Origin: Nocardioides marmorisolisilvae
Lineage (GTDB): Bacteria > Actinomycetota > Actinomycetes > Propionibacteriales > Nocardioidaceae
Assembly (NCBI RefSeq): GCF_003725775.1
Contig: NZ_RJSG01000002.1
Location: forward strand, 248,001-312,000
Direction: 5' to 3'
DNA length: 64,000 nucleotides
Part shown: positions 45,302 through 54,343 of the stretch, piece by piece
How positions within the stretch are numbered: position 1 is the first letter of the stretch
Layout: every line of letters begins with the position of its first letter
Program-made: the position numbers and the translations under genes
The notes under the pieces: model-generated
The model's database searches: none
What the model was told of the DNA's origin: nothing
Seen by the model: the letters and a program-made list of their open reading frames with translations, nothing else

Positions 45302-47272
45302 CTAGCGTTTGCGCGGCGCCTTTGGCTTCGGCCAAGCCTTGCAGACTTCAGATAGCAGTGCATCCGAACGCTGATCTATTTCGTTGCCTCGCCACTTCTG
45401 ACGCTTCACGATGCTCAGGTTCTTGACGGAGCCACCGGAAGAGATTGTCAGGGACTCGTTTTGCAGAGTTGGTTTCTTGAGAGCGAAACTCTTCGTGCTC
45501 AGGGACTGATTCAAGCGATGCAGGGTGAGATTCCCTAAATGGTGCCGCGAGTCTATAAGGCGGCGCCGAGCTTCCAGGTCGAGCCCCCAAGCATCAACCT
45601 CGTTTGCCCAAGCCGACTTCTTCAATCGTTCCAGGCTCGAGATGCTCTGCGGAAAGACATGCTCCACTTGCCACTGGGCTCGTGTCATCTCTGTGGCATC
45701 AGAACCCACCAGGGCGTCATTGATCCCGCGCAGTAGCAGGAACGTCACATCGCTGCCCAGCCCATTGAACGCATCCGGGTCGTCTCGCATCGCGTCGATC
45801 ACGGTGTCATCGTCCGGGCAGAAGTCCGGAGCATTGAGCCGCGTGCGAAGTTCTTGGTCGATGATGCTGTAGGTGTCGGCCGGCTTTGCTTTCCGGATGT
45901 CGATGGCCAGCTTGGCGGTTAGACCGGTGAACCATCCGCGAAGTGGACTCAAGTTGATCCCCGCGAGGGTCTGACGGACAAGGAGCGTCTCAACCAGTCG
46001 GAGAAGTCGAGCTGCCTGGAGTCCAGTCAGCTTCGGACCAGACGTGTTGGCGTAAAGACGCATGATGAGCATCACGAAGGGTGCTGGAGGCCCGGCGGAC
46101 AGCACCTGAATGTTTTCAACTCGGCGCGCCATCTTGGGAGGCAACACAAACTGGTTCGATGCGATCGGCGTTGGCTGGGACGCCAACAAGTCTGGACTCG
46201 GGACCGCTACAGCAGCGTCGAAGAGGGGAAGCGCATCCAGGAGATCCGCGAGGAATCCCTTCGCCGCTGCAATCCCAGTTCGACCTTGCTCATCCCTCTG
46301 TAGTCGCGCTGTGACCGAGCCGAAGATGTCGTTCTGGGTCGCCCGAACACCTTCGGAGACGAGATAGGATTGAAGGAATAGGTCGCCAATCTTGGTTCGT
46401 CGTGCGCCAACGAAGCGCGATGCAACAGATTCAAGACGCTTCTCCATCGGTTCCCACTCAGAGAAAAAGAGCGGCTCCGCCTCCGTCCCAAGTCGAACGA
46501 ATAGCGCGTTTCTGATGTGGTCAAACTGCGAAAGGTCGAGTCGTAGGCCATTTATGGATTCGAATACAGATGCGGGAGGCTCGTCTCCCTTTTGAATTGA
46601 TATGCGCACAAAGTTCAGCTTCTTGAGCAAAGCGCGCTTCAACTTCGCGCCATCGATTCCCTTTCGCCGATGCCGTTCAAAGGTGACCGAAACATCGCTA
46701 CCCGCTGCCCGACCTCGAGGCCTTCTTAGCCGAAGTGAAGCTGCTGGCGAGTCTGTGAGCGTCCGCTCGCCGTCCTGCAGCTGATAGCGGAAGTACCAGT
46801 ACGCGTCAGATACGCGCGAAGCCAAGAATCGGCCCTTGATCGAGTCTTTCATTTCGCCGCGTATACACGCTTGAAGCGCTTCCCTGTCCGCTCGCTGAGC
46901 GACAAGCCGTTCCTGCAACACCGGTGACGTCTGAGCGAGCAGAAGGCTTGCATACGAATCCGCTCGACGCGGTGCGTCTCCAAAGTGGTCGCGCATCGCA
47001 GAGAAGAGGACGAAGAGAGTGATTAGTCGCTGCTGGCCGTCGATCAGGTCGTTCGAATCTAGTGTCGGATAGGAGCGGTGTTGGCGCGGGCCTTCGGTAA
47101 GGAGGATGCCCATGAAATGCTTTGCTGCCCGCGGCGAGCGGTAGAGCTCACCGATGTCCAGCCAAAGTTGTTCCAACAACTCGTCGTCCCACTGATACGA
47201 ACGTTGAAAGACGGGTACTTCCCATGTACTGGAGGTCAAAAGTTTTTCGAGGTCGAGCTCAGCAACCTGCAT
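45302..47272 (-). CDS. GmrSD-like (DUF262 + DUF1524) putative type IV restriction protein
   Basis: 656 aa from the ATG at 47272; the TTG just before it is less likely. The N-terminal DUF262 part has VPVFQRSYQW (20-29) and IDGQQRLITL (77-86), the ParB/Srx-like NTP-binding motif. The C-terminal DUF1524 HNH-type part has EHVFPQS (H538) and HLGNLTLHRLN (N581). Fused GmrS-GmrD enzymes cut modified DNA of phages. It lies convergent to hsdR with a 37-nt gap. Lower GC than housekeeping neighbours suggests transfer. Target modification unknown. Confidence 0.85.
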   Translation of the reverse strand: MQVAELDLEKLLTSSTWEVPVFQRSYQWDDELLEQLWLDIGELYRSPRAAKHFMGILLTEGPRQHRSYPTLDSNDLIDGQQRLITLFVLFSAMRDHFGDAPRRADSYASLLLAQTSPVLQERLVAQRADREALQACIRGEMKDSIKGRFLASRVSDAYWYFRYQLQDGERTLTDSPAASLRLRRPRGRAAGSDVSVTFERHRRKGIDGAKLKRALLKKLNFVRISIQKGDEPPASVFESINGLRLDLSQFDHIRNALFVRLGTEAEPLFFSEWEPMEKRLESVASRFVGARRTKIGDLFLQSYLVSEGVRATQNDIFGSVTARLQRDEQGRTGIAAAKGFLADLLDALPLFDAAVAVPSPDLLASQPTPIASNQFVLPPKMARRVENIQVLSAGPPAPFVMLIMRLYANTSGPKLTGLQAARLLRLVETLLVRQTLAGINLSPLRGWFTGLTAKLAIDIRKAKPADTYSIIDQELRTRLNAPDFCPDDDTVIDAMRDDPDAFNGLGSDVTFLLLRGINDALVGSDATEMTRAQWQVEHVFPQSISSLERLKKSAWANEVDAWGLDLEARRRLIDSRHHLGNLTLHRLNQSLSTKSFALKKPTLQNESLTISSGGSVKNLSIVKRQKWRGNEIDQRSDALLSEVCKAWPKPKAPRKR

Positions 47273-47500
47273 CAAACATGCCTTTCTCTCCCGCGGCCCG
47301 TGCGTTGGAAAGCTGAGTCCAGGCTTGCAGAAGGCAGTTTGGCGCGTCTTGAAAACGTGAGAATCGCGAGTATCGGGCCGAGGGCGGGCCCGTACGCGTC
47401 CGTTACCCCGTCGTTCGAGCCTGGGTCAACGTGGCTCGGTGAGCCGATGAGCTCACGTCGGTCCGATGCTTAGATGAGGGGACGTGGGATCCTCCTCCTC

Positions 47501-48673
47501 ATGAACTCCATCAGGATTCCGCGCGAACGCGACAACGACTACGGCCGGGCCGCGATCAAGGCGCGCCAGGAGTTCATTAGGGATCAGACGGATAGCCCGG
47601 CCGAGCATGTAACGCACTACTCGCTCGACCCGTGCACGCTGCCGGGCAACGTCGAGAACTTCTTCGGAGTCGCCCAGGTGCCGATCGGACTGGCCGGCCC
47701 TGTCCTGGTCAACGGCGAACACGCCCAGGGCGAGTTCTTCGTACCGCTGGCGACGACCGAAGGCACCCTGGTTGCCTCCTACAGCCGCGGGATGAAGCTG
47801 TGCCGCGAGGCCGGTGGGATCACTACCACCGTCCTGGACGACAAGATGCAGCGAGCGCCCGTCTTCAGTTTCAACAACGCGCGCGAGGCCAAGGCGTTCT
47901 CGGAGTGGCTCGATGCGAACTTCGAGCCGATCGCCGCGGCGGCGCAGACGACCACAAGCTCGGGCAAGCTGATCGGGATCCAGAAGTTCCCGGTCTCCAA
48001 GCTGCTCTACACCCGGTTCAACTACACCACCGGGGACGCGGCCGGGCAAAACATGACCGGCAAGGCCACCTTCGCGGCGTGCGCCTGGATCAAACAGAAC
48101 TACCCGGGCGAGCTGCACTTCCTGCTCGAGGGCCAGTTCGCCACCGACAAGAAGACCTCGGTCGTCAACATGCTGCACACCCGCGGCAAGCGGGTCGTCG
48201 CCGAGATCACCCTGCCGGCCACGCTGGTCGAGGAGCAGATGCACGTCAGCACCGACAAGTTGTACGCCGCCCGCATGCGCGGCCAGCTCGGCTCGATCAT
48301 GTCGGTGACGAACAACAACGGGAACCACAGCGCGAACGGGCTGACCGCGATGTTCATCGCGACCGGGCAGGACGTGGCCAACATCGCGGAGTCCTCGGCG
48401 CTCTACGGCTTCTCGGAGTTGCTGCCGAACGGCGACTTCTACGCCTCGATCACTATCCCGGCGCTGATTATCGCGACTTATGGCGGAGGGACAGGGCTGG
48501 CGACGCAGCGGGAGTGCCTCGACATCTTGGGGTGCTACGGCGCGGGCAAGGTCTACAAGTTGGCCGAGATCATGGCCGCGACGGTGCTCGCCGGCGAGCT
48601 GTCGTTGGGATCTGCCGTCGTGGCCGAGGAGTGGGTGCAGGCGCACGACGACCTGGGGCGCAATCGGCCGTAG
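47501..48673 (+). CDS. Class I-type HMG-CoA reductase
   Basis: 390 aa from the ATG at 47501; an in-frame ATG at 47474 is possible. Signatures are GVAQVPIGLAGPVLVNG and ATTEGTLVASYSRGMK with the catalytic Glu. Also seen are GDAAGQNM (the cofactor loop variant of DAMGMNM), the catalytic-Lys region FATDKKTS, and GGGTGLATQ. A C-terminal His-region is less obvious (VAEEWVQAHDD). The enzyme interconverts HMG-CoA and mevalonate with NAD(P)H. No other mevalonate-pathway gene is in the window, so its role (isoprenoid or degradative) is open. Confidence 0.88.
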   Translation: MNSIRIPRERDNDYGRAAIKARQEFIRDQTDSPAEHVTHYSLDPCTLPGNVENFFGVAQVPIGLAGPVLVNGEHAQGEFFVPLATTEGTLVASYSRGMKLCREAGGITTTVLDDKMQRAPVFSFNNAREAKAFSEWLDANFEPIAAAAQTTTSSGKLIGIQKFPVSKLLYTRFNYTTGDAAGQNMTGKATFAACAWIKQNYPGELHFLLEGQFATDKKTSVVNMLHTRGKRVVAEITLPATLVEEQMHVSTDKLYAARMRGQLGSIMSVTNNNGNHSANGLTAMFIATGQDVANIAESSALYGFSELLPNGDFYASITIPALIIATYGGGTGLATQRECLDILGCYGAGKVYKLAEIMAATVLAGELSLGSAVVAEEWVQAHDDLGRNRP

Positions 48674-48749
48674 ACCAGCTCATTAGGAAGCAAGGCATGG
48701 CGACATCGAAAGTCGTACCGATTCGTCGACCAGATCGTCTCGCGCCTTC

Positions 48750-48755
48750 TACGCT
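48750..48755 (+). promoter_or_regulatory. -10 element of the HEPN-STAND gene
   Basis: TACGCT ends 6 nt before the GTG at 48762. A weak TCGACC -35 lies 18 nt further up. Confidence 0.5.
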
Positions 48756-48761
48756 CGTGAC

Positions 48762-51752
48762 GTGACTTCGTTCATCCCTGGAGCAGCCGAGATCGATCGG
48801 TACCGTCTTTACGCTCTTATAGAGGCTCTTGAGACAGATCTCCGAAACCACATCCAGCACTATCTTGAAGCCGACGGAGTTGTCGATCTTGGTTCGTACT
48901 CGGATAAGGCAGTGACAAATCGGCTTAACGACCCCGACGCGGAGACTGCAGGTGCCGAGCTCGTTCACTACCTGGATCTCGGAGACGAGATCGATCTTCT
49001 GAACGAGAGACGAGAGTTGCTTCCTGTCGATCTGGGTGTCGCCCTGAAGCGGTCTACGGGCGCATTAAAGGGGGCTGTCCCAGCCCGGAATCGGGTGATG
49101 CATTTTAAACCGTTGCTACCTGACGACCTGGATCGCCTTCTTGCGGCGCTCGGTGAGGCAACGGCCCATGGCGTGCCTCTCCCCAACGTCGCACGCATTT
49201 CCAAGGCAATTCATCAGGATCCAGATTGGAGTCCTTCGATCCCGCAGCACCATCTCACGGATGTTGCTCGAACTCTTCACAACCTGCCCCTTCCGGAGTA
49301 CGACGAAACGGGCCTACTAGGTCGCCGAGGAGACATTAATCGCCTTCGCAAACTACTCACGGATGCTCGCTATCCAGCGATCACGGTCCTGGGTCCCGGG
49401 GGAATCGGGAAAACGGCTCTGGCAGTTCAAACGCTCTACGACTTGGCCGACGATCCTGCATGTCCATTCGACGCCATACTGTGGACATCGCTCAAAACCG
49501 AGCGCCTGACAGCCTCAGGTATTGCTCAGTTGCGAGCCCCGCTTACAAGCTTCGCTGAGATCGTTCGAGAAATTGCCGAACCTCTGGAAGAGGATTTTGC
49601 CGGAACTATCGCAGATCTAGCGGACGTCTTGGAAGGTCTCACGGTCCTCCTGTGTGTGGACAATCTGGAGACGGCTAGTGGCGATGAAGCTATACAGCTC
49701 ATTGAAGCGTTGCCTGCATCGACTCGATTCCTGTTCACCAGTCGGGTTGGTCTGGGACAGATCGAGCGGACGCTCCCGATAGGCCCGCTCGACGAGTCTT
49801 ATGCTGTCGACCTTTTGCGGCGAACCGCTCGAGCACGGGACCTTGAAGCGCTCTACGCAATGCAGCCGGAGCAGGCGACAAAGGTAGTGCGACGCCTTGC
49901 GTGCAATCCATTGGCGATCCGGTGGTTCGTCCTTTCGGTTGAAGCAGGACAGCGACCGGAAGCGATCCTTGAGAATCAAGACGATCTATTGCGTTTCTGT
50001 GTTGCGAATGTCTGGGACGCACTTACGGATGAGGAACGCGAGGTCGCTCAGGCGATCTTCCAACTTGAACACCCTGTCACCGTCCAAGAGTTGTCCCTGT
50101 ATCTAGACGCCGGTCCAGATGAACTGCGACGAGACGTGCATGGGCTGCAAAGGCGTGCACTGGTTCGTTCCGTTGCGTTGACCGCTGACATCGGCGAAGC
50201 ATTTGTGGTGACCGATACTGCCGCTCGTTACATCGCTAGATTCGGACCGGCAGATACGTCTGGGGAGACTATCGAGCGTAAGCAGCGCCTCATCAACGCG
50301 TCAGAGGAGCGTCGTAGGTTGGATGAGGGCAGGGCCCCTCTTGCGCCGGCAACAGTCTTTGTGATCAACGAGGTCGACCAACCTGCAGCCCTCGTCCTTC
50401 GCGATGCCCTGCACGCTTTGCGCCGATTGAGGCGGGGACCTGAGGGCTTTGAGACCTGTCTCGGCATGGTTGATCAGGCGGCGGAACTCAGCCCCGGCTA
50501 CTTTGAAGTCGAGCGCGTACGAGGCTTCATACTTGCAAACGCAGGACGGTCAGCGGCGGCAACAGTCGCCTACCGTCGCGCCCTCGAACAGGCGCCTGAT
50601 GATCTACACCGAGCTCGGGTCGCACATATATTCGCGGGGCACCTCGCCCGGAACGAAGGAGAGAGTGCGGAAGCACTCACCCACGCGAGATTTGCTGACC
50701 AGATTCTCGACACTGTTGAGACAAGCGTTCAGGTGGCCGCTCTACACATGTTCCTGGGCGAGCTCGACACTGCAATCTCCATGCTCGAGCCGTTGGTCGC
50801 GACTGCAACGGGCAAGCCCCAGAGGATAGCAGCGACCCAGATGATGGAAGCGCGGAGGCGTAGAGCGGAGATTCTGGCGCGTGAGGCCGCCTCGCCGCGA
50901 CAAGCTATCGAAGAGTGCTGCAACGCCGCCGATCTCGGCGCGTCATTTTTGCGAGTTGGCATCAGCGACACTCGCATGATTGAGACGACCGCCGAGTGCA
51001 TTCAAGAGGGTCTGGCTATTGCCGTCAGGGCAACGTCGCGGACCAAGTTGCGACACGTGCTCGACAGGCTACTTGCGCTTGCAATCGAGCACCGCGAGGC
51101 CCTCCAGTACGCCAATTCCTATGCAGGGATCGTGCAGCGGGCCTCAGCCCTTCTCGAACTTGAAGGCGCTGACAGCCCACATCGAACAAGGCTCGTCGAC
51201 CTGCTAGACGGGCAGATCGATGAGGGACCACAAGCGGCTGGGACAAGAAGTCTCGGTTCGATCAAGGACCTTACGAAGGGCAAGCCCTTTGGCTTCATTT
51301 CGAGTGCGCTGGGTGACGTCTTCTTTCATTTCACAGCCGTGAAACCGCGCAACAATCTGTTGTTCATGAAGCGGGGAGCTGCCGTTGCATTCAACGCCGA
51401 ACCGGGTCCGCGGGGTATGAGGGCAACCTACGTTTCGCTCGCACCCGGCACCGAGGCGGACGCCGCCGCGCTTAAGGGTCGTCAAGTCGAAGTCGTGAAG
51501 CGCGAACCCGGGAGGAACTTCGGGTTCGCGGTGGATTCTTACACAGGGCTTGATGTGTATCTCTCGGCAAGGATCTTCGAAGACCGAAGGGACTGGAATA
51601 GTGTGAGCGTCGGAGCCCGGCTGGTAGTTGACCTGGAGTTGGACGGGACAGAAAAGGCCAGAGCGCTAGTGCGGAGCGCGACGTTTGACAAAAGAGACGC
51701 GTCGCAGAGGCGCCCCAGACGCGCGACGCGCCAGCGGGGAAATCCTAAGTGA
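48762..51752 (+). CDS. HEPN-STAND NTPase-TPR protein with two cold-shock domains, putative immune protein
   Basis: 996 aa, no export signal. Residues 1-130 are helical with the HEPN RNase motif R109-N-R-V-M-H114 (Rx4H). Residues about 183-390 form a STAND/NB-ARC module: Walker A GPGGIGKT (211-218), Walker B VLLCVDN (295-301), LFTSR (324-328), and CNPLAIRWF (381-389, GLPLA-like). A winged-helix-like part to ~490 is followed by TPR-like helices (~560-820). At the C-terminus are two OB/cold-shock units: KPFGFISS with DVFFHFTAV (841-860), and RNFGFAV with DVYLSARIF (918-939). STAND proteins oligomerise on sensing a ligand, so an RNA-sensing abortive-infection RNase is inferred. AT-rich and stand-alone. 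Domain calls are by eye. Confidence 0.8.
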   Translation: MTSFIPGAAEIDRYRLYALIEALETDLRNHIQHYLEADGVVDLGSYSDKAVTNRLNDPDAETAGAELVHYLDLGDEIDLLNERRELLPVDLGVALKRSTGALKGAVPARNRVMHFKPLLPDDLDRLLAALGEATAHGVPLPNVARISKAIHQDPDWSPSIPQHHLTDVARTLHNLPLPEYDETGLLGRRGDINRLRKLLTDARYPAITVLGPGGIGKTALAVQTLYDLADDPACPFDAILWTSLKTERLTASGIAQLRAPLTSFAEIVREIAEPLEEDFAGTIADLADVLEGLTVLLCVDNLETASGDEAIQLIEALPASTRFLFTSRVGLGQIERTLPIGPLDESYAVDLLRRTARARDLEALYAMQPEQATKVVRRLACNPLAIRWFVLSVEAGQRPEAILENQDDLLRFCVANVWDALTDEEREVAQAIFQLEHPVTVQELSLYLDAGPDELRRDVHGLQRRALVRSVALTADIGEAFVVTDTAARYIARFGPADTSGETIERKQRLINASEERRRLDEGRAPLAPATVFVINEVDQPAALVLRDALHALRRLRRGPEGFETCLGMVDQAAELSPGYFEVERVRGFILANAGRSAAATVAYRRALEQAPDDLHRARVAHIFAGHLARNEGESAEALTHARFADQILDTVETSVQVAALHMFLGELDTAISMLEPLVATATGKPQRIAATQMMEARRRRAEILAREAASPRQAIEECCNAADLGASFLRVGISDTRMIETTAECIQEGLAIAVRATSRTKLRHVLDRLLALAIEHREALQYANSYAGIVQRASALLELEGADSPHRTRLVDLLDGQIDEGPQAAGTRSLGSIKDLTKGKPFGFISSALGDVFFHFTAVKPRNNLLFMKRGAAVAFNAEPGPRGMRATYVSLAPGTEADAAALKGRQVEVVKREPGRNFGFAVDSYTGLDVYLSARIFEDRRDWNSVSVGARLVVDLELDGTEKARALVRSATFDKRDASQRRPRRATRQRGNPK

Positions 51753-51762
51753 CGGCCACACC

Positions 51763-51981
51763 TCAATAGACGGGGTCGACACGTATCGGCGTGGACCGAT
51801 GGACGGCCGCAACAATCAGAGCAGCAGTTTCGGAGGCGATGACCCAGTTTGGATATTCTGCCCGCGAGACAATGACGCGACTACGACGGGGAAGATTGTC
51901 CGACCGGAGCAGCTCAACTGAAAGCACGTCAAAGATCCAGTCTTCGGGATCGGCTTCCAAGCGGTCCGCGAACGGTTCCAT
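51763..51981 (-). CDS. Possible small protein, unknown
   Basis: 72 aa from the ATG at 51981 (frame open to 52017). Composition is protein-like (DWIFDVLSVELLRSDNLPRRSRVIVS...), but no ribosome site or family is visible. It fills the gap between the HEPN-STAND gene and the TetR gene; the opposite-strand frame there is less plausible. Little can be said. Confidence 0.3.
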   Translation of the reverse strand: MEPFADRLEADPEDWIFDVLSVELLRSDNLPRRSRVIVSRAEYPNWVIASETAALIVAAVHRSTPIRVDPVY

Positions 51982-52055
51982 TCGGCAATTGGACGCACCT
52001 CTAGTGATGATCCGCAACGACGTAGTGTTGCGGACAGTTCTTGGGTCGGCACCAT

Positions 52056-52619
52056 TCAGGCCCTCAGGCCAGCCAAAATCAGGTCAAGGTGCCGCCGCCA
52101 CTCGTGCGTCCCGCTCATGAAGTGCATGGTCGCCGTGATGCCGCACATCACCATCCCGTAGTCCTCGACCTTGAGGTCGTCACGGACCTCGCCGGCCGCC
52201 TGCGCCCGCTCGATGATCCGGGAGACGACGGCGTTCAGGGCGGCCTTGTCGTCCTCGATGCCCTGCCACTCAAACTCGTTGAGCTGCATCATCGCGAGCT
52301 GGAAGGCGATGTCGTGCTCGACGGCCTCGCCGTGCCGGCGCATCATCGTCGCCAGGGCGTCGTACGGGCCTTCGATGTCCTCGCACTCGGCGGCGATGCC
52401 CGCGAACTCCTGGAAGCGCTCTCGGACCAGCTCGGTGACCAGGGCTTCCTTGGTGGGGAAGCGGCGGTAGAGCGTGCCGATCCCGACGCCGGCGTGGGCC
52501 GCGATGTCCTCCATTTGCGCGCCCGGTCCGCGCTCGGCGAAAAGCGCGCGCGCGGAGGCGAGGATCCGCTCGAGATTGCGCCTGGCGTCGGCGCGCAGAG
52601 GGCGAATGTCGGTGGTCAC
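52056..52619 (-). CDS. TetR/AcrR family repressor of the adjacent exporter
   Basis: 187 aa, GTG start. N-terminal HTH: RILASARALFAERGPGAQMEDIAAHAGVGIGTLYRRFPTKEAL (about 17-60). The C-terminal ligand domain has several Met residues (MMQLNEFEW, MVMCGITATMHFM). Divergent to an MFS exporter with palindromes in the 143-nt gap, so it very likely represses the exporter and itself until a drug-like ligand binds. Confidence 0.92.
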   Translation of the reverse strand: MTTDIRPLRADARRNLERILASARALFAERGPGAQMEDIAAHAGVGIGTLYRRFPTKEALVTELVRERFQEFAGIAAECEDIEGPYDALATMMRRHGEAVEHDIAFQLAMMQLNEFEWQGIEDDKAALNAVVSRIIERAQAAGEVRDDLKVEDYGMVMCGITATMHFMSGTHEWRRHLDLILAGLRA

Positions 52620-52682
52620 TGATGTCCTTAGTGGTGAGCGTTCGCTGTCAGCGATATCCGGAATCCTACCTCCGTTAATCCG

Positions 52683-52712
52683 TTGACAAGCGGAATCCAG
52701 GTTCCGTAACGT
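52683..52712 (+). promoter_or_regulatory. Promoter of the MFS exporter
   Basis: TTGACA (52683-52688) and TAACGT (52707-52712), 18-nt spacer. One operator sits exactly in the spacer. Confidence 0.7.
52691..52706. promoter_or_regulatory. TetR operator O1
   Basis: CGGAATCCAGGTTCCG, inverted repeat CGGAA-N6-TTCCG between -35 and -10. Confidence 0.7.
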
Positions 52713-52719
52713 CTCAATC

Positions 52720-52739
52720 GGAACCGGAACTACGGTTCC
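52720..52739. promoter_or_regulatory. TetR operator O2
   Basis: GGAACCG-N6-CGGTTCC, a perfect 7-bp inverted repeat sharing the GGAA/TTCC arms of O1; just downstream of the -10. Confidence 0.75.
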
Positions 52740-52762
52740 AGATAACCTCAGGAGACTTCAGA

Positions 52763-54229
52763 ATGTTCCAGCCAGACCTTTCAACGCCGCGGGCGAGGAA
52801 CCTTGCTCTCGCGCTGCTGGCGATGACCCAGTTCGTCGTCGTGATCGACGCCTCCATCGTCAACGTCGCCCTGCCGTCCATCGGCAAGGCGCTCGACTTC
52901 TCCCAGAACGACCTGTCCTGGGTCGTGAACTCCTACACGCTCACCTTCGGCGGCTTCCTGCTGCTCGGTGGGCGTCTGGCCGACTACCTCGGCCGCCGCC
53001 GCGTGTTCATGATCGGCATGACCCTGTTCGCGCTTGCCTCGCTGGCCGGCGGCTTCGCCCAGAACGAGACCTGGCTGATCGCCGCCCGTGCGGTCCAGGG
53101 CCTCGGTGCTGCGATCGCCTCGCCGGCAGCCCTCTCGATCATCACCACCACCTTCGAGGAGGGTCAGGAGCGCAACAACGCTCTCGGCATCTGGGGTGCG
53201 GTGGCCGGAGCTGGTGGCGCAGCAGGTGTGCTCCTCGGCGGCGTGCTCACCGAGTGGGCCGGCTGGGAGTGGGTTCTGTTCGTCAACGTCCCGATCGGCC
53301 TGTTCATCGTGTGGCAGGCGCCCAAGCGCCTGGTCGAGTCGACCTCGGAAGAGGAGAGCGACCGCACGCTCGATTTGCCTGGTGCGGTGACGGTCTCAGC
53401 CGGCTCGGCACTCCTCGTCTACGCCATGGTCGACGCGATCAAGGTCGGCTGGGGCTCGACGGACACGATCCTGCGCCTGATCGGTGCTGCGGTTCTGCTG
53501 GTCGCCTTCGTGGTCATCGAGCTGCGCACCCGCAAGCCGCTGATCCCGTTCTCGATCTTCCGCAAGCGCACGCTGCGCGGTGCGAACCTCGTCGGGATCC
53601 TGATCGGAATGTCGCTGTTCTCGATGTTCTTCCTGATCACGCTCTACCTGCAGCAGGTGCTGGGAGACTCCGCGCTCAAGGCCGGCCTGTCCTACCTGCC
53701 GCTGGCGATCGCGATCATCCTGGCTGCCGGTGCAGCCAGCGCCCTGGTGACCAAGGTCGGGTTCAAGAACATGCTGATCGTTGGCATGGTGTTCGTGGCC
53801 GTGGCGCTCGCCTGGTTCAGCCAGATCAGCCCGGACGGCTCGTATGCCGTCGACGTCCTCGGACCGTCGATCCTGGCCGGAATCGGCCTTGGGTTCTCGT
53901 TCGTGCCGGTCACGATCGCCGCTGTCAGCGGGACCGAGGCGCACGAAGCCGGCCTGGCTTCGGGTCTGATCAACACCGCCCAGCAGGTCGGTGGCGCGCT
54001 CGGCCTGGCGATCCTTGCCTCGATCGCGAACGCGTCGACCAACGACGCGTTCAAGACCGGTGCCGACAAGGCGACCGCACTGACCAACGGGTTCTCGGAC
54101 GCGTTCACAGTCGGGGCTTGCTTCGCGGTGGCGGGTGCGATCCTCGCTGCTGTGCTGATCTCCAGCAAGGACAGTGCGGAGCACGCCGAGGCTGCGCGGA
54201 GCGGTGCGCTGGAGCCGGTCGCGGCGTAG
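52763..54229 (+). CDS. DHA2-type MFS drug exporter (EmrB/QacA-like), about 14 helices
   Basis: 488 aa, AGGAGA before the ATG. It opens TQFVVVIDASIVNVALPSIGKAL (DHA2 motif D1). Motif A follows helix 2 (GGRLADYLGRRRVFMIG), and motif C-like AVAGAGGAAGVLLGG marks an antiporter. Proton-driven export of hydrophobic or cationic drugs is expected; the actual substrate is unknown. Controlled by the divergent TetR. Its final ~30 residues (FTVGACFAVAGAILAAVLISSKDS...) recur as a broken copy at 55413-55517. Confidence 0.92.
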   Translation: MFQPDLSTPRARNLALALLAMTQFVVVIDASIVNVALPSIGKALDFSQNDLSWVVNSYTLTFGGFLLLGGRLADYLGRRRVFMIGMTLFALASLAGGFAQNETWLIAARAVQGLGAAIASPAALSIITTTFEEGQERNNALGIWGAVAGAGGAAGVLLGGVLTEWAGWEWVLFVNVPIGLFIVWQAPKRLVESTSEEESDRTLDLPGAVTVSAGSALLVYAMVDAIKVGWGSTDTILRLIGAAVLLVAFVVIELRTRKPLIPFSIFRKRTLRGANLVGILIGMSLFSMFFLITLYLQQVLGDSALKAGLSYLPLAIAIILAAGAASALVTKVGFKNMLIVGMVFVAVALAWFSQISPDGSYAVDVLGPSILAGIGLGFSFVPVTIAAVSGTEAHEAGLASGLINTAQQVGGALGLAILASIANASTNDAFKTGADKATALTNGFSDAFTVGACFAVAGAILAAVLISSKDSAEHAEAARSGALEPVAA

Positions 54230-54237
54230 CGATAGAG

Positions 54238-54279
54238 AGTGGAGGCGGTACCGAGAGAGTCTTCGGTATCGCCTCCACT
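54238..54279 (+). terminator. Terminator after the MFS exporter
   Basis: A 17-bp stem with one G-T pair (AGTGGAGGCGGTACCGA / TCGGTATCGCCTCCACT) and an 8-nt loop. Confidence 0.85.
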
Positions 54280-54343
54280 TCACCCAGGACCGGCCCCTGC
54301 CCGCAGGCGGAGTACGGACCTATGCGAAGGACTCTTGAATCCT

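Noticed and set aside
51791-52120. 109-codon plus-strand frame overlapping the TetR 3' end
   Set aside because: Ser/Arg-rich, overlaps a certain gene by 65 nt, no start signal.
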